Shown here: positions 51,501 to 61,478 of the stretch, one piece after another
Layout: each line of letters begins with the position of its first letter
How positions within the stretch are numbered: the stretch's first letter is position 1
NCBI RefSeq assembly: GCF_963678635.1
Contig: NC_087064.1
Location: 13,115,989-13,179,988, forward strand
Direction of reading: 5' to 3'
Source of the DNA: Symsagittifera roscoffensis
Taxonomy: Eukaryota; Xenacoelomorpha; Acoela; Convolutidae
DNA length: 64,000 bases
The notes under the pieces: generated by a model
The model's input: the letters and a program-made list of their open reading frames with translations, nothing else
What the model was told of the DNA's origin: nothing
Databases searched by the model: none
Translations under genes and position numbers: made by a program

Positions 51501-52014
51501 TAAATCTCTTATATAATTCTTCGATTTTTTGATTTTTTGTTTGATTTTTTTTTCATGAAAAAGTCTTAAAATTTTTTTGTTCCGGCTAAAATTTGATTAT
51601 TCGCGGTTCGATATTTGATTTCTTTTAAGGTTCTTTTCATTTCCATTGAAAAGAAGGCAAACTCTACTGTCAAACAGCAAAAACTACAACAAAGGTCACA
51701 AAAAAGGTGAAAATGTATCAGGACTGATTGTTTTTTTTCACCGAATTTTCATCATATTATGACATGATACTAATTTATCACTCAAAGTTAAGTTCAAATT
51801 CCAGAATGGAAAGAGGGAAAAAAATCAAGCTCCAATTTATCCAGGTACCATTGCTGTGGATATTACGGGGGTGAAGACTACATGACTAATTATACGACAG
51901 TGTATGGCACGCAGAAGGCGCTTAAGGACAGGGTGCCGCCTCTCAGCTGCTGCCCCCTCTTCTCCCCCGAATCAGAAGACATGTACGACAAGATCAAAAA
52001 AGTCCTCTACCCAG
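39440..52014 (+). CDS. tetraspanin-like membrane protein gene (joined exons 39440-39530, 46752-46872, 47561-47695, 51845-52014; 3' end open)
   Basis: Four exons join in frame (phases 1, 2, 2) to 172 residues without a stop. The N-terminus is short and Cys/His-rich (MCCDHHGHPHHHHCC), suitable for palmitoylation. Two hydrophobic regions follow across exons 1-2 (DWIFFMCCWNAVFFYWSFWF and IFCGFYIFFMLAMV). A G-x-x-GYYYYTRR turn leads into a third membrane helix in exon 3. Exon 4 encodes an extracellular loop with CCG (YHCCGYYGG) and SCC (PPLSCCPLF), the hallmark of the tetraspanin large loop. The fourth helix and C-terminus are not found and probably lie beyond the gypsy array or past the gap. The CCG follows the third helix unusually closely, so an exon between 47696 and 51844 may be missed. 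Tetraspanins organise membrane protein microdomains. Confidence 0.72.
42105..43364 (-). pseudogene. LINE reverse transcriptase, one in-frame stop
   Basis: One frame from 43364 to 42105 broken only by TAG at 42989-42987. Motifs in order: FKMAKIKPLFKEGN, NYRPISLLPVVGKIFERV, QFGFRSKRSTNDAL, then after the stop FIDLKKAFDTVDHNLLLEK, YRVPQGSILGPLLFIIYI, active site LYADDTVI (about 42720), LTLNEDKTKTMI, and YLGVQTDSKLS. All RT core motifs and both active-site aspartates are intact. The C-terminal region (about 42105-42400) is the usual conserved extension. The enzyme would copy element RNA onto nicked genomic DNA. Confidence 0.85.
43365..44691 (-). pseudogene. LINE endonuclease and linker, frameshifted
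   Basis: MNTTEQVLLQNIRSIPKNID, then CCTETGLSPNQ with the catalytic Glu and RRGGGICLYIK, frame 44691-44404. It continues in another frame with HLLCGDFNINVLRK (about 44245-44285, catalytic Asp/Asn) and TCIDLFF. A DHYGVI match to the S-D-H end of the domain is readable near 44050-44070. The linker (43974-43735, WVDNELKNAASKKHRFRKF) is also in pieces. These are apurinic-type endonuclease hallmarks. At least three frame breaks make it inactive. Confidence 0.75.
45506..46269 (-). pseudogene. LINE ORF1, coiled coil, frameshifted
   Basis: ATG at 46269 (MDVDQQDVLVGTSVSS) opens a frame to 45877: a Ser-rich start, then a coiled coil (VSELQKEIDGLKMISGAQQL and LEKNQRDMQERLRAQERY), then RKDSIIILNPPYD, an RNA-recognition-like strand as in LINE ORF1 proteins. 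After a frame break it resumes at about 45766 (ADAEIKATAVRMGLETVTNN, GSKKYIKIKSLDDLNKLEP) to 45506. The product would be an RNA-binding, self-associating protein. Confidence 0.7.
46611..46733 (-). repeat. 47-bp tandem repeats in LINE 5' region
   Basis: 'gtcagtgtcttttgtt...cttcaaatttt' starts at 46611, 46658 and 46705, about 2.5 units of 47 bp. Tandem monomers at the 5' end are typical promoters of some LINEs; the role here is inferred. Confidence 0.75.
46752..46872 (+). CDS. tetraspanin-like exon 2
   Basis: 121 nt from atatttag| to TCCAG|GCAAGT. The donor is GC rather than GT and fits the strict AG|GCAAGT consensus of GC-AG introns. Encodes VFFYWSFWFLWYMVWAL and a second hydrophobic stretch. 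GC-richer than its surroundings. Confidence 0.7.
46873..47560 (+). other. tetraspanin-like intron 2 (GC-AG)
   Basis: 688 bp from gcaagt to ctttgtatag. Contains a C-rich run at about 47438-47460; otherwise nothing recognised. Confidence 0.6.
47561..47695 (+). CDS. tetraspanin-like exon 3
   Basis: 135 nt between ctttgtatag| and CAC|gtaag. Encodes SVFGMMGYYYYTRRLLLFH and a strong membrane helix (ALLVAILGIILVFVL) ending DPVDT. GC-rich, clearly codon-biased against the AT-rich flanks. Confidence 0.78.
47962..48834 (+). mobile_element. R1 family inverted-repeat element, copy B
   Basis: Ends cccgggttgacc (47962-47973) and ggtcaacccggg (48823-48834) are exact inverted repeats. Beyond them both ends continue with 'cttatcatacaatt(t)ccata'-like arms. 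Internal palindromes such as 'atacaattttcatatatgagaattgtat' half-sites recur. It matches window positions 1-987 in reverse. No transposase ORF; a non-autonomous DNA element is likely. Confidence 0.7.
49210..49570 (+). pseudogene. hAT-like (DUF659-type) transposase remnant
   Basis: Frame with one stop: YLGFIAYGASQVD, then YDETLKHLFPKIIHFICVVN, GVHNLADTVRKSFPLVNKFI, and after a frame change FVVSRWCTWVEAV...GRNFYAEKF. The order (an 'L..LFP...H..C..H.L' block, 'IR..FP.VN..I', then a 'V.TRWGTW' block) is that of hAT-like transposases with a DUF659 region. The local phrase gtggtgtacatgggtcgaa is duplicated at about 49497 and 49529. It is dead: stops and shifts throughout. Confidence 0.55.
51845..52014 (+). 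CDS. tetraspanin-like exon 4 (large extracellular loop)
   Basis: 170 nt between tatccag| and CCCAG|gtgaat. Encodes YHCCGYYGGEDYMTNYTTVY ... PPLSCCPLFSPESEDMYDKI. The CCG and SCC cysteines would form the loop disulfides of tetraspanins. Phase joins exon 3 exactly. Confidence 0.8.
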
Positions 52015-52141
52015 GTGAATCACCATCACTCCACATCTGATATGCAAAAACATGTTTTTTTAAAAGTATAAAATCATTTACTTCGTGAGGCGAAAATTTT
52101 TGAAATATATTATTTTTCATAAATGAATATTAAATGAATAA

Positions 52142-52145
52142 AAGC
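52142..52145. repeat. target duplication of the gypsy array, left
   Basis: aagc directly precedes LTR 1 and recurs at 58331-58334 after LTR 3. Confidence 0.7.
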
Positions 52146-52355
52146 TGTCAAGAAAGAGATAGTATGAAATCAGAGCGAGAGATGTGAACTGTAACTCATA
52201 AAGTTAGTCGGAGACAATGAAATAAAGGTGAAACAAAGGTGGCAGACAACTCCGAATGTTAAATACCAATTAGCGCCAGACAGATAGATTAAATACAGTT
52301 GGAATAAATAGAATATAACTTAAATGGACTGAGAACTAACTTAATCACTTTGAAA
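52146..52355 (-). repeat. gypsy LTR 1
   Basis: 210 bp, plus-strand start tgtcaagaaagagat, matching LTR 2 and LTR 3. It is followed by the polypurine tract region 'ttccccttcttgcgagaga', as is LTR 2. Confidence 0.8.
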
Positions 52356-52931
52356 TTCCCCTTCTTGCGAGAGAAGGAAAACAAATGATAAACCTCTCTG
52401 CTATTCATGTTCATGATGAATACGTCTCGTAGAATCCTGTGTCTCCAATGCTCCGAAATTGCAGCGTGCCGCCAGTCCACTTACGACCGAATGGAACTGT
52501 TCCAACAATTCCCCGATGTGCTGTTTCCTTGCTAACAGCTGAATGTTTTCATATGTCTAGTTGAGTTCTTTCTTGAACTCCGTTTCCATAGCGTCAATGA
52601 CCCTGGAATAACGGGTCGAAGTCAACCAAATGCGGTTTTCTCCTGTGGAACTCGTCCTGTCCTTTCTCCCCCAGGCACAGGTATAATTTCGACATCAGCG
52701 GTTGCTCCGCCTCCAAGCGATTTTTCCCATCCACCTCCTCTGGTAGGGCCGCAATTTGGGTTGTTGTTACGATAGCTGCATATTAGAAGTTTTTCGGGTT
52801 AATGCTTTGTTTTGCCACCATTCCCCATTGAAACCGGTTAAACATAATATTGGTGGCTCCACGAACTTAGGAGAACAGAACAACGTAGTCCCTAGTAGGT
52901 ATTCGCAGACTTTGGCCTGCTGGCTGCGCCA
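52356..52931 (-). pseudogene. gag: internally deleted gypsy body: polypurine end fused to gag start
   Basis: 52356-52390 equals the 3' internal end next to LTR 2. From about 52393 the sequence matches 57590-58112, the 5' gag region next to LTR 3. The fusion point is about 52390, where the gag frame RDVFIMNMNSREV runs into YHLFSFSRKKGNF. The primer-site-like tggcgcagccagcagg (minus strand) adjoins LTR 2. Confidence 0.8.
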
Positions 52932-53140
52932 TGTCAAGAAAGAGATTTCGATAGTGTGAATTTAGAACGAGAGATGTAAACTGTCACTCATAAAGTTAGT
53001 CGGAGACAATGAAATAGTGGTGAAACAAAGGTGACAGACAACTCCGAAGGTTAAATACCAGTTAGCTCCAGACAGGTAGATTGAATACAGTTGGAATAAA
53101 AAGAATAGAATTTAAATGGACTAATTTAATCACTATGACA
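52932..53140 (-). repeat. gypsy LTR 2 (shared)
   Basis: 209 bp with ends tgtcaag...atgaca. It has a primer-type sequence on one side and a polypurine end (aaaaggggaa in sense) on the other, so it served as 5' LTR for one unit and 3' LTR for its neighbour. Confidence 0.85.
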
Positions 53141-55360
53141 TTCCCCTTTTTGCGAGAGAATGAAAAAAATAGAAAATTAGAGTACTCGATGAAGTGTACA
53201 TTAGTGACAAAAAGTTTTTGGCTAAAATTTTGGATTTTGATACCAACCGAAAGTTACTGAAGTGTTTAGTTTTTGACCGCTCTCCGGCCTGCCCTCTCCT
53301 AGGAGTACATAGACAGTTTTAAGTACTCCTATTTTCCTCCATCCTCTAATTTTTGGACATGGTCGACCATGACAGCTCCCATTTTCCTGAACGTCTCAAA
53401 TTTGTTTCGTCCTGTGAGCTTGCCGACTCTTGGCTTGAGTACGATACAAGCCGTTGCTTTCGAACTCGTTTTTAAATGCCTAACTGTGAAATTTCAAGTT
53501 CCGCCAATGCCACTGGTTCGCTTTCTTCGAATTTCACCCGTTTCGTTTCGTCTCCGTCAATCAAGTCGGTTTTCGGCCGCTTCCGTCTTTTGCGCAATCG
53601 TGTACGCGTCGCCATATCGTAATCGCTCGGTCGTATCTTCATTGCGTTAGTACTCTTTGCGCTGGTTGTGGCTCGCCCTCCCGGTTCGGCTGTTGTCCTT
53701 TTCTCTATTGCTTCATGAGGTCCAGTGGTTGTTTGTTTCTCCTCCTGTGAACTCGTTCCCGACGCCCTTGTTTTTGCTCGTCCGAGCAACCGTTTTGTCG
53801 CCAAGAGCTGTTCAACGTCGTCATCAGAATTTGACGAATTCTTTTCGGGTTTTCGGCTGCGTTTCGTGCTTGACTGTTTGCCTTTTGAACTGGGTGGCCT
53901 TTCAGACATCATTTTCAGTTTCACCTCCTGTGGTGTCAATTTTTCGCGTTGTATGCGGTATCAGAACGGACTCCCCAGTTTGAGTCTGCCTGATAGGGCC
54001 TTAATTAGGCTTCAGGGTCTGGTTCATCTGAACAACCAGATTTTGAACGAATATTTTATCCCAGCTTAGGTTTCTTAGGGACGGCTTTTTTTCAAAATCC
54101 TAAGAACCGCTTCAGGCCGTGGTGGGCTTCTAAAGGCGCTAGCTTAAGCGTGACGTTTTGGGAAAATCTTAGGGCGCCGAGGGCACTTTCGAGCGTTTAC
54201 TCAAAGGGTACCGATTTCTCTTCTCACTCATACGTGAGTATTGAGTTCTTGAGGCTGCCGATGCTTCGTTCAACGCACCCTGTTGCTCTATGATCGCTTA
54301 GGGGCGATACATTTATTTCAATTCTTTCCTGGTGTCAAAAATTTCTCACGTCCTTGGACATAAAGTTTGTCCCTTGGTCCATCCGAAGTCGTCGCGGAAC
54401 GCCATGCTTGGTGATATATGTTCTTAAAATTAATAGGATTTTGTCCGACCTATTTGAGCTACAGACCATCTGGAAAAACCGTCGACCGCCACGAAGACAT
54501 ACCTTTTAGATTCATTTAAGTAATTGATCGGTCCGCAGAAATCGAATTGTAATGGCTCATTCTGTTCTTTGGGTTCAATTATTTTCCCCGCAACCCCTTT
54601 TGGCAATATTTTTCAATTTTTTACCGGCTAGTGTGCATTCATGGCAAGTTTTGCTGTTGTAGTTAGGCTGCAATATAGGTAAGGGTACCAGATGTCCTTG
54701 GCCGCTTTGTACTTAATAGATTTCCCGTGGTGGTTCTAGTGTAGTCTTTTTTATCCTTCTGTGCAAGGTGTGTTTGGTATGACTAGTTTACCGTCCATCC
54801 AAAGGCATCTTTCTCTGACGTGGAAATCTTGAGTGAATTGAAAGTAATTCTTGCTCATTGTTGTAATTTACGTTGGTAATTCTGGGTTTTTTCAATTAAT
54901 CAATTCATTAGTGGCTTGTAATTGGGCGTCTGCGGGGTACTGAGATTCAATAAATCTATCATTGAATAGTTCGGGAAAAGCACTTTGTTTACTTACAATT
55001 ATACAGTTCCTAGAAATTATCGACATTGTACAATTTTCAGGATTACGCGGCAGATAACTTTTCCCTGGATAAATCGACAAAACTGATATAATTGTTTTGA
55101 TATCAGTGCTCCTGACTTCTGTAGTAAATCCTTGCATATTTTGGCTAATTTCCTGAATTTTGTCCCCGCTGCTTGTGCTTGAATGCTGTTCAATTATTTT
55201 TTATTTGTTTCCGTTCCTTTTCAAATTTTGAATTTTTAATTTTTTTAGTTATTTTAGAGTAACCGAAATTTATATCAAAAGCTGCCCGAACCAAATTTGC
55301 AAATAAATCAGTTGACCCTCCGGATATGAAAATTGCTGCACTGTGATTGTTCCATTTTCC
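53141..55360 (-). pseudogene. pol: gypsy integrase and C-terminal tail, decayed
   Basis: Minus strand. Integrase core readable at about 54450-54570: LQFDFCGPINYLNESKRYVF and VAVDGFSRWSVAQIG, with the first catalytic Asp in QFDF; downstream, the 'tccatccgaagtcgtcgcgg' region (about 54380) reads as the DQG..F block. The frame 53939-53472 (SSKGKQSSTKRSRKPEK..., KRRKRPKTDLIDGDETKRV) is a charged C-terminal tail with no chromodomain that I can see. Several frame breaks occur between. Confidence 0.7.
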
Positions 55361-56430
55361 ATCGCATTATATTCCGTCCTCGAGCGGTCGCTTTTCATTC
55401 GATTTAATGCATGCTCGCTTTTCCTTGGCCGCTGGCGACTCAAATAATCCTTTGGAGATAGTTAAACTTTGAAAACCGAGGGCGCCGCGGATTGAATTGA
55501 TTTTTGCGACCATAAGCATAATATCATATGTGCTGACTGGTTTAGCTTCCGAACTTGGCTGTCTTGACAAGTGATCTGCGAGACCGATTTCTGCTCCGGA
55601 TTTATGTTCTACTGGAAACCAAATGGTATAAGACAATCTAGCCACCAGTTCTAGCCATACATCTTCTCAGCGTCGTTTAAAAACCGAGATTGTGCCTCGC
55701 GTCCCAAACTATGCTAGTATCACGGTGTTTGTCAAAATGCCGTAGTTTGACTACGTTCGCTACTTGCTCCTCAAAATTCTTGAACGCCGTTTGACTCTCG
55801 GGTGTCCAGGTCTATTCGTTTTTCCGACTTAAAAGGGGGAGTAACGGAATCGACAATTCCGCGAGCGCTGAGGGGTACTTGTGCAAACTATGAATCCATC
55901 CGATAAATGATTTGAGCTGTGATATGGTTCTAGTGGACTTTAGAGACTCAATCGAGTCCGTTTTCTGGATAAACAGTGTTACGCTGGTGGATGTGATCTT
56001 ATGCCTCAACCATTCCCATTCGTTTTTAGTGATTTTGCACTTAATAAAATCTAATGACAATTTCTCTTTGTCTATTCACGCAAGATCTTTTCGACTGCTG
56101 ATATATGCTCGATATCAGTACCTTTGTTGACAACCAGGAGATCTATGAAGGCGTGTGCCTGTGGAATTTCGGATAGGATTGCGTCTATCACTCTTTGAAA
56201 TACTGGTCGTTAGGCCGTGAAGCGCTGTTTTGAAACGATACACTCCTGTTGATTTTCCCCTCATCCATGGAAAATTACATTGTACGCTCGTTTTTGGACT
56301 AAGTGAAACTGTTCGTTTGCGTATGTGAGATCCATCGTAGAAAAAAATACGTCCCCCATTTTTTCGTTCACTAATAGTCTGCCCTACAAGGTTTATGAGT
56401 TCTTTGACGTTTGGCATTTGATAATTATTT
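55361..56430 (-). pseudogene. pol: gypsy RT and RNase H region, decayed
   Basis: YQMPNVKELINLVGQTISERK (about 56380-56430) opens the RT palm. SPKTSVQCNFPWMRGKSTGVYRFKTALHGLTT follows in pieces (56230-56300). The active-site region reads AFIDLLVVNKGTDIEHI at about 56100-56150, where F-I-D-D is expected, so one catalytic Asp is lost. FIKCKITKNEWEWLRHKI and SQLKSFIGWIHSLHKY are the thumb/connection (55812-56060). VEHKSGAEIGLADHLSRQ (about 55560-55620) is the end of RNase H. Confidence 0.78.
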
Positions 56431-57580
56431 TTGTGGATTTAATTCTTAAATTCCCTGGATTCCAACGCTAGTTTTACTGACCCGCCTTTGTTCACCAGAA
56501 TTACGATTTGGGAGACAAGGTATTTGTCAGAGCTTTCTTCGAGTTTCAAAAGCTTACTAATTTTTTTATCAACCTTCTCCTGCAGTGTTTTTGGGATCCT
56601 TCTTCCTTTTTGTTGACCGGGGATTAATTTTTCGGGAAATTCCGCTGGCACTGTGTTGTTTCTAATTTTACCTTCTTGGTGAAAAAGATTGTTAAACTGC
56701 TTACTGAAGTAGAGTTGCCATTGATCTAGTGGTGCCTCCGCGCTAGAGGTCTCAGCACCAACTTGTTCTCCCTGGATTGACATCACGTTTTCCCCGGCGT
56801 CTTCTGAATTAGCTGCAACCAAAGGCAAGACATCAACTCCCTTCCAACAACAGATAGTCTGCTGCCTCCTTTCGCCTTGATTTTTGCTTCGACGGCCCAT
56901 CCGTTCTTTTCCAGGAGAACTGTCGTTGTTCCCAGTAGGTGTAGTGGATTGTTCCCGTAGTCTCTGAATTCGTTATCCACTGGTCTTAGCTCGTTCAATT
57001 TTTCTTCTACTTAGCGCGCCCCCAAACTTAACTTCGGTTTTTTTCCTGAATGAATGGCCATGACAACCTAGTTGCCCGAGCGGTCTGAGACCCACGAACG
57101 GTGTCTTTCCTAAGGCTTGTTAACCCATCCAACGGAACTTTCATGCTGCGAGTGGACATACTCCGTGTCTCCGAGATCGCTAATGTCCAGACGCTCTTGA
57201 CCTTGGATTAACCCCACTGCCGGCCGTCTTCGTTTGCAACGCTTTCCCCTACACGTTTTCTCATATTGACCTATTTTTCGGCAGATTTTGCAGGCCGCAC
57301 TTCTCGCCGGACTTCTCGTCATTCACTCTGGGTAAAGTTGGGCTGGTCACAATTGCGGCACCTCTTTTTTTCTATTTTGCAGTACCCATTGGAATTCCGG
57401 TCGTCCTCGATACGATCCACGTCCGCGTTCTCTACTGTTTCGCCCCAATTTGCCCCCACCAGTTCAGTTTTGATCTGAAACGCTCCACCGGTAGTGCTGC
57501 TTGGTGTCGTTCCCCCAGTTGTTGATACGTATCTTTTTGCGTACTTGTGTCCGCGCTCGTTTTCGTCGACCGGCATAAAA
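56431..57580 (-). pseudogene. gag-pol: gypsy nucleocapsid, protease and RT start, decayed
   Basis: Two knuckle-like blocks: CRNCDQPNFTQSE (about 57330-57365) and CKICRKIGQYEKTCRGKRCK (about 57230-57290). A protease C-terminal piece SVVGRELMSCL is at about 56840. The frame 56900-56439 holds the RT entry: GRRIPKTLQEKVDKKISKLL, then LVSQIVILVNKGGSVKLALE. Frames break between blocks. Confidence 0.7.
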
Positions 57581-58112
57581 CGTTTCTGGCCTCTCTGCTA
57601 TTCATGTTCACGATGAATACGTCTCGTAGAATCCTGTGTCTCCAATGCTCCGAAATTGCAGCGTGCCGCCAGTCCCTTTACGACCAAGTGGAACGGTTCC
57701 AACAATTCCACGATTTGCTGTTTGCTTGCTAACAGCTGAAGGGTTTCATATGTCTAGTTGCGTTCTTTCTTGAACTCCGTTTCCATAGCATCAATGACCC
57801 TGGAATAACGAGTCGAAGTCATCCAAATGCAGTTTTCTCCTGTGGAACTCGTCATGTCCTTTCTCGCCCAGTTATAAATTCGATTTCAGCGTTCGCTCTG
57901 TCTCCAATCGCCTCTGGTAGGGCCCCAACTTGGGCTGTTGTTAGGATAGCTGCTTGTTAGAAGTTTTTCGGGTTAATGCTATGTTTTGCAACCTTTCCCC
58001 AATGAAACCGATTAAAAAAAACTCCCATAATTTTAGTGGCTCCACGAACTGAGGAGAACAGAACGACGTCGGCCCAGTAGGTTCCCCGCCGATTTGGCCT
58101 TCTGGCAGCGCC
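57581..58112 (-). pseudogene. gag: gypsy gag 5' part and primer site
   Basis: Reads RDWRHAAISEHWRHRILRDV and FIVNMNSREARNVLC on the minus strand, a capsid C-terminal pattern. The primer-site position directly inside LTR 3 reads tggcgctgccagaaggcc, diverged from tggcgcagccagcaggcc at LTR 2. Confidence 0.65.
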
Positions 58113-58330
58113 ATGTCAAGAAAGAGATTATCGTAGTGTGTATTTAGAAAGAGAGATGTAAACTGTAGTTCGAAAGTTTAGTCGGAGACAGTGAAATAGA
58201 CGTCAGCCAAAAGTGACAAACAACTCCAAAGGTTAAGATACCAGATAGCGCCAGACAGATAGATTGAAAACATTTGGAATAAATAGACTACAACTTAATT
58301 GAACTGTGAACTAATTTAATTACTATGGCA
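58113..58330 (-). repeat. gypsy LTR 3 (5' LTR of the longer unit)
   Basis: 218 bp with ends tgtcaag...atggca, followed by the right target duplication aagc at 58331-58334. Confidence 0.8.
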
Positions 58331-58334
58331 AAGC

Positions 58335-59278
58335 GAAGTGAAGTGGAGGAAGTGGTTGCTACTAGCCTGTGTCTTGTTACAAAATGTCCTCTGTAACGAA
58401 TTTTCGATCATCACTTATTTTTATAGTTTTTTATAGGATGCAAGGCAGTTTAGTCAGAATACAGATTTTGTAATTGTACCGAATTTCAGGAAAAGCGGAA
58501 TATTTATGCTTGGTTTGGTTTTTTTTGGTCAATTTTCGAATTCTGAACCAAGCGTTTTCGATAAAACTTCTGAGGTTCTTTTTTACTAAAGCTTTTTTGG
58601 GTAAAATTTGGATGAGATAGTTTGAAAAAATGAAACAATTTTTTTAAAATATTCTTTCGTCATTTTTTCAACCAATTCAAAGTGCTGTCAGAGCAGTCTT
58701 GTTTTTTCATTCTTAGTATTCAATTGCTGTAAAAGTAGATTTTTGCAGTTAGGGGAAAGAAAAAAAGCCAAACTTTTGTGCACGCTCAGATTATATTTTT
58801 CTGGTTTGATTTTTCTTTTACTTTCAGTTTAAAATTCAAAAATAGTAATTTCACTAATGAAAATCACATTGCAGTATCCGTTATCAAAAGTGCAAGTGAC
58901 ACTGAAAGACATGATTTTTAGTTTCAATACAATTTAGGTTTACCAGATGGAATATTTTTTACTGTTACGTCTTGTGATATAGTGTACTCAAAGAAATTTC
59001 AACTAAAAAAACATGTGTCGATATCGAGTTATTATTAATATATCGAGTTATTTTTCATCAATCGATGAAGATAAACTTGTTACAAACTTTGATTTGGTCT
59101 CGCAGCTCGCGGTAAACTTTTTTTTGCACCGGTCGCGGACAATTTTTCTTGGCTTTGAAAATCTCGACGTGGGTTTCATCTCTGAAAACTTTTTCACCGT
59201 TTTATGGTCTTAGTTTTGTAATCTCTCATGATAATTCTATCAATGAGTTTCATGTGATGCAATCCCTTCCTATTGCAG
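58335..59278. other. spacer, possible continuation of the tetraspanin-like intron 4
   Basis: AT-rich. 58490-58600 is a partial R2 copy. Ends in ttcctattgcag, a strong 3' splice-like site. No gene recognised. Confidence 0.45.
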
Positions 59279-59366
59279 AGATCAGGGGGTCGTCAGGGAA
59301 TCAGCAATCAACTGGGAGCCCTCCGGCAGGAAAGCGGATGAAAAGACAAGCAGCCAGCAGTTCCAC
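59279..59366 (+). CDS. candidate tetraspanin-like exon 5
   Basis: After ttcctattgcag|, phase 1 joins exon 4 and stays open: EIRGSSGNQQSTGSPPAGKR then MKRQAASSST, to a weak donor at CAC|gttaga. GC content rises as in the other exons. It lacks a cysteine or membrane helix expected for this part of a tetraspanin, so it may belong to another gene or be intronic. Confidence 0.25.
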
Positions 59367-59921
59367 GTTAGACAAAACTCATACTTTTTCTATATATTTC
59401 CTTTAGTGTCAAGAACAAAAGTTTTGATCTATCACTTGGCTGATACAGTGTCTCACATCAACAGAAACCCCAAAAAGCTTTCAGCAATAAGACCTTCTTC
59501 AAGTGCGAATGAGCCAAATGAATAATCTTGACTTTTTCATAAAAAAGTAATATCCGCTCGAAACGTTTTTTCAATGCTAAACATATCATAACTGCCCCAA
59601 GAAGTAGTCCTGCAGGAAAGTCGTTTTTGTAGAACCAGTCATCGTCATCACCGAAAAAAATTATGGTGAAAAAAGAAGTTGTTTTTGTTTTATAAAAATA
59701 CCAATGGAGAGATTCTCTTGAAAATCAAAATCTTGCTTATCTGAAATTTTTGAATTCTGATTTTGAAACTTCGTTGTTTCATGACTTTTGTCTCCATTTC
59801 AATTTTTGAGTCTCATGAAAAGGAAATGGATGAGTTATCCAGTAGTTGCACAGCAATTTTTTTTTAAAATGAGAGAATACTTTCAGCTCAGGTGACTCAT
59901 AATTAGCCGGGAGCGTCAAAG
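59367..59921. other. spacer, no gene recognised
   Basis: AT-rich sequence up to the assembly gap; nothing recognised. Confidence 0.4.
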
Positions 59922-60121
59922 NNNNNNNNNNNNNNNNNNNNNNNNNNNNNNNNNNNNNNNNNNNNNNNNNNNNNNNNNNNNNNNNNNNNNNNNNNNNNNN
60001 NNNNNNNNNNNNNNNNNNNNNNNNNNNNNNNNNNNNNNNNNNNNNNNNNNNNNNNNNNNNNNNNNNNNNNNNNNNNNNNNNNNNNNNNNNNNNNNNNNNN
60101 NNNNNNNNNNNNNNNNNNNNN
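59922..60121. other. assembly gap of 200 N
   Basis: 200 undetermined bases; the exact round number suggests an estimated scaffold gap. Any frame crossing it is artificial. Confidence 0.98.
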
Positions 60122-61478
60122 CTGCTCTTCCTTTTCTGTGGCGAAAAATTCTGTTTCTCGAACGCGTTTACAATTTCCTCGGGTTTCATTGGTCTGTATA
60201 CTTTCCTTAACTTTTCATAACCGGAATTCAACTTCTTCTTTGATTTTGTTTGTCCTTCTGACGCCGTCTGTTGGTCGTCTTCCACCATGATGTTTTTTAT
60301 TTTGCCTTTATACTGTTTTTGAGCTGCTGTTGCAGCTTTCTCCCTTCGCGCCTCTCGTACCGTTGGTTTTTTCTGTCCAATTTTCTCATAACTATCTTTC
60401 CTGTGTTTTCCGGCCTGCCCCCTTATTTTGGTTCATCTGTATTTGTTTTGGCTCTTTTAATTGTCAAGTTAAAGCCGCCCCGTGCAACCGCATCCTTGAA
60501 AATCACCATTGTTTGGCTCCTGAAATTTGTCCTATGGAAATTCTGCGTCTGCCTGTCGGGCCTGTTCCTGCACTTTTGCGGTATGCAGGCCCGCCGGTTG
60601 TTTTTATGATTGAGTGTTTCTAGTGCAATTCTGCTTTTATTGAGTTTGTGAATGAATTTCCTTTTTTTCCTCTTTTATTTTTTTGTTGCAACGTTTTTTT
60701 TCTTGGCAATTCCACTGTTTTTTTCTTTATCTTCGATCAATTCCTCGCCCACGAGTATACTAATTCTCTGTTCAATTCCAGATTTGTCTCTCCTGTCAAT
60801 TCAACAATTTTTCAAAAATCAATTTTCGCCGCATTCTGTCTCTTCTTGATCCATTTTGCGTAAGCCTCCATCAGTTTTCTTGATACTTTTATTTTCTTCT
60901 TTTCTTTGGCTGTTTGCAACCCTTGTTTAAGCATCGGGCTGGTGTCACTACTCAAGGCCCGACTCTTGATTATCTTGTTTTTCTGTGGTGATTGGTCTGT
61001 TCTCCGCTTTACCTGGGATGCTGTCAGGACCCATCGTTACAACTGTTGTTTATCCAAACGATCAAAATTTATTACAAATTTATTCCTAACTATCTGAAAT
61101 TTTTTGGCAAAATCCCAAATTGTGCTTGAAACGGCAAGAATTGTTTTGTTTTGATTTGTTTTTTTCTTCACCTAAGATCACGAATAATTGCACAGCGGCA
61201 AAATTCAATCAACTAGTCATTTTCTTCTAATAACCTCACTCCCAATATTGTTTAATTGTTTGTCTAGTTCGATCAACAAAGTCGCATCCTCTTTGATTGC
61301 CCACTGGTCAGATATTTGTTATATTTTGTGCTCAGTACAATAATTTTTTCATAATTATCCTTTTGATCTCTTCAAAACTCGAGAACCGATCTGATTTTAT
61401 CTTTTTTTTTGTTATGCCATTTATATCTATATACATCCGCAGACACTTCGCTGTTGCTCGCTTTCCCACTTGTTGACT

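Larger units (their letters stand above)
47696..51844 (+). other. tetraspanin-like intron 3 (4.1 kb)
   Basis: Starts gtaagt, ends atttatccag. Holds R1 copy B (47962-48834) and a hAT-like transposase relic (49210-49570). 49571-51844 is AT-rich without a recognised gene. A missed exon is possible. Confidence 0.6.
52146..58330 (-). mobile_element. Ty3/gypsy element in a three-LTR tandem array, decayed
   Basis: Three LTR copies in the same orientation: LTR 1 (52146-52355), LTR 2 (52932-53140) and LTR 3 (58113-58330). Between LTR 2 and LTR 3 is a nearly full internal region; between LTR 1 and LTR 2 is a 576-bp internal region made of the 3' polypurine end fused to the 5' gag end. A single 4-bp duplication (aagc) bounds the whole array. 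It lies downstream of tetraspanin-like exon 4 on the opposite strand, probably in an intron. Confidence 0.85.

Noticed and set aside
53369-54069. Plus-strand frames 53369-53650, 53657-53983 and 53725-54069
   Set aside because: They are antisense shadows of the charged minus-strand pol tail of the gypsy array.
59779-60288. Minus-strand frame of 169 codons across the N run
   Set aside because: Its middle is the 200-N gap; the two sides cannot be assumed to be in the same frame or adjacent.
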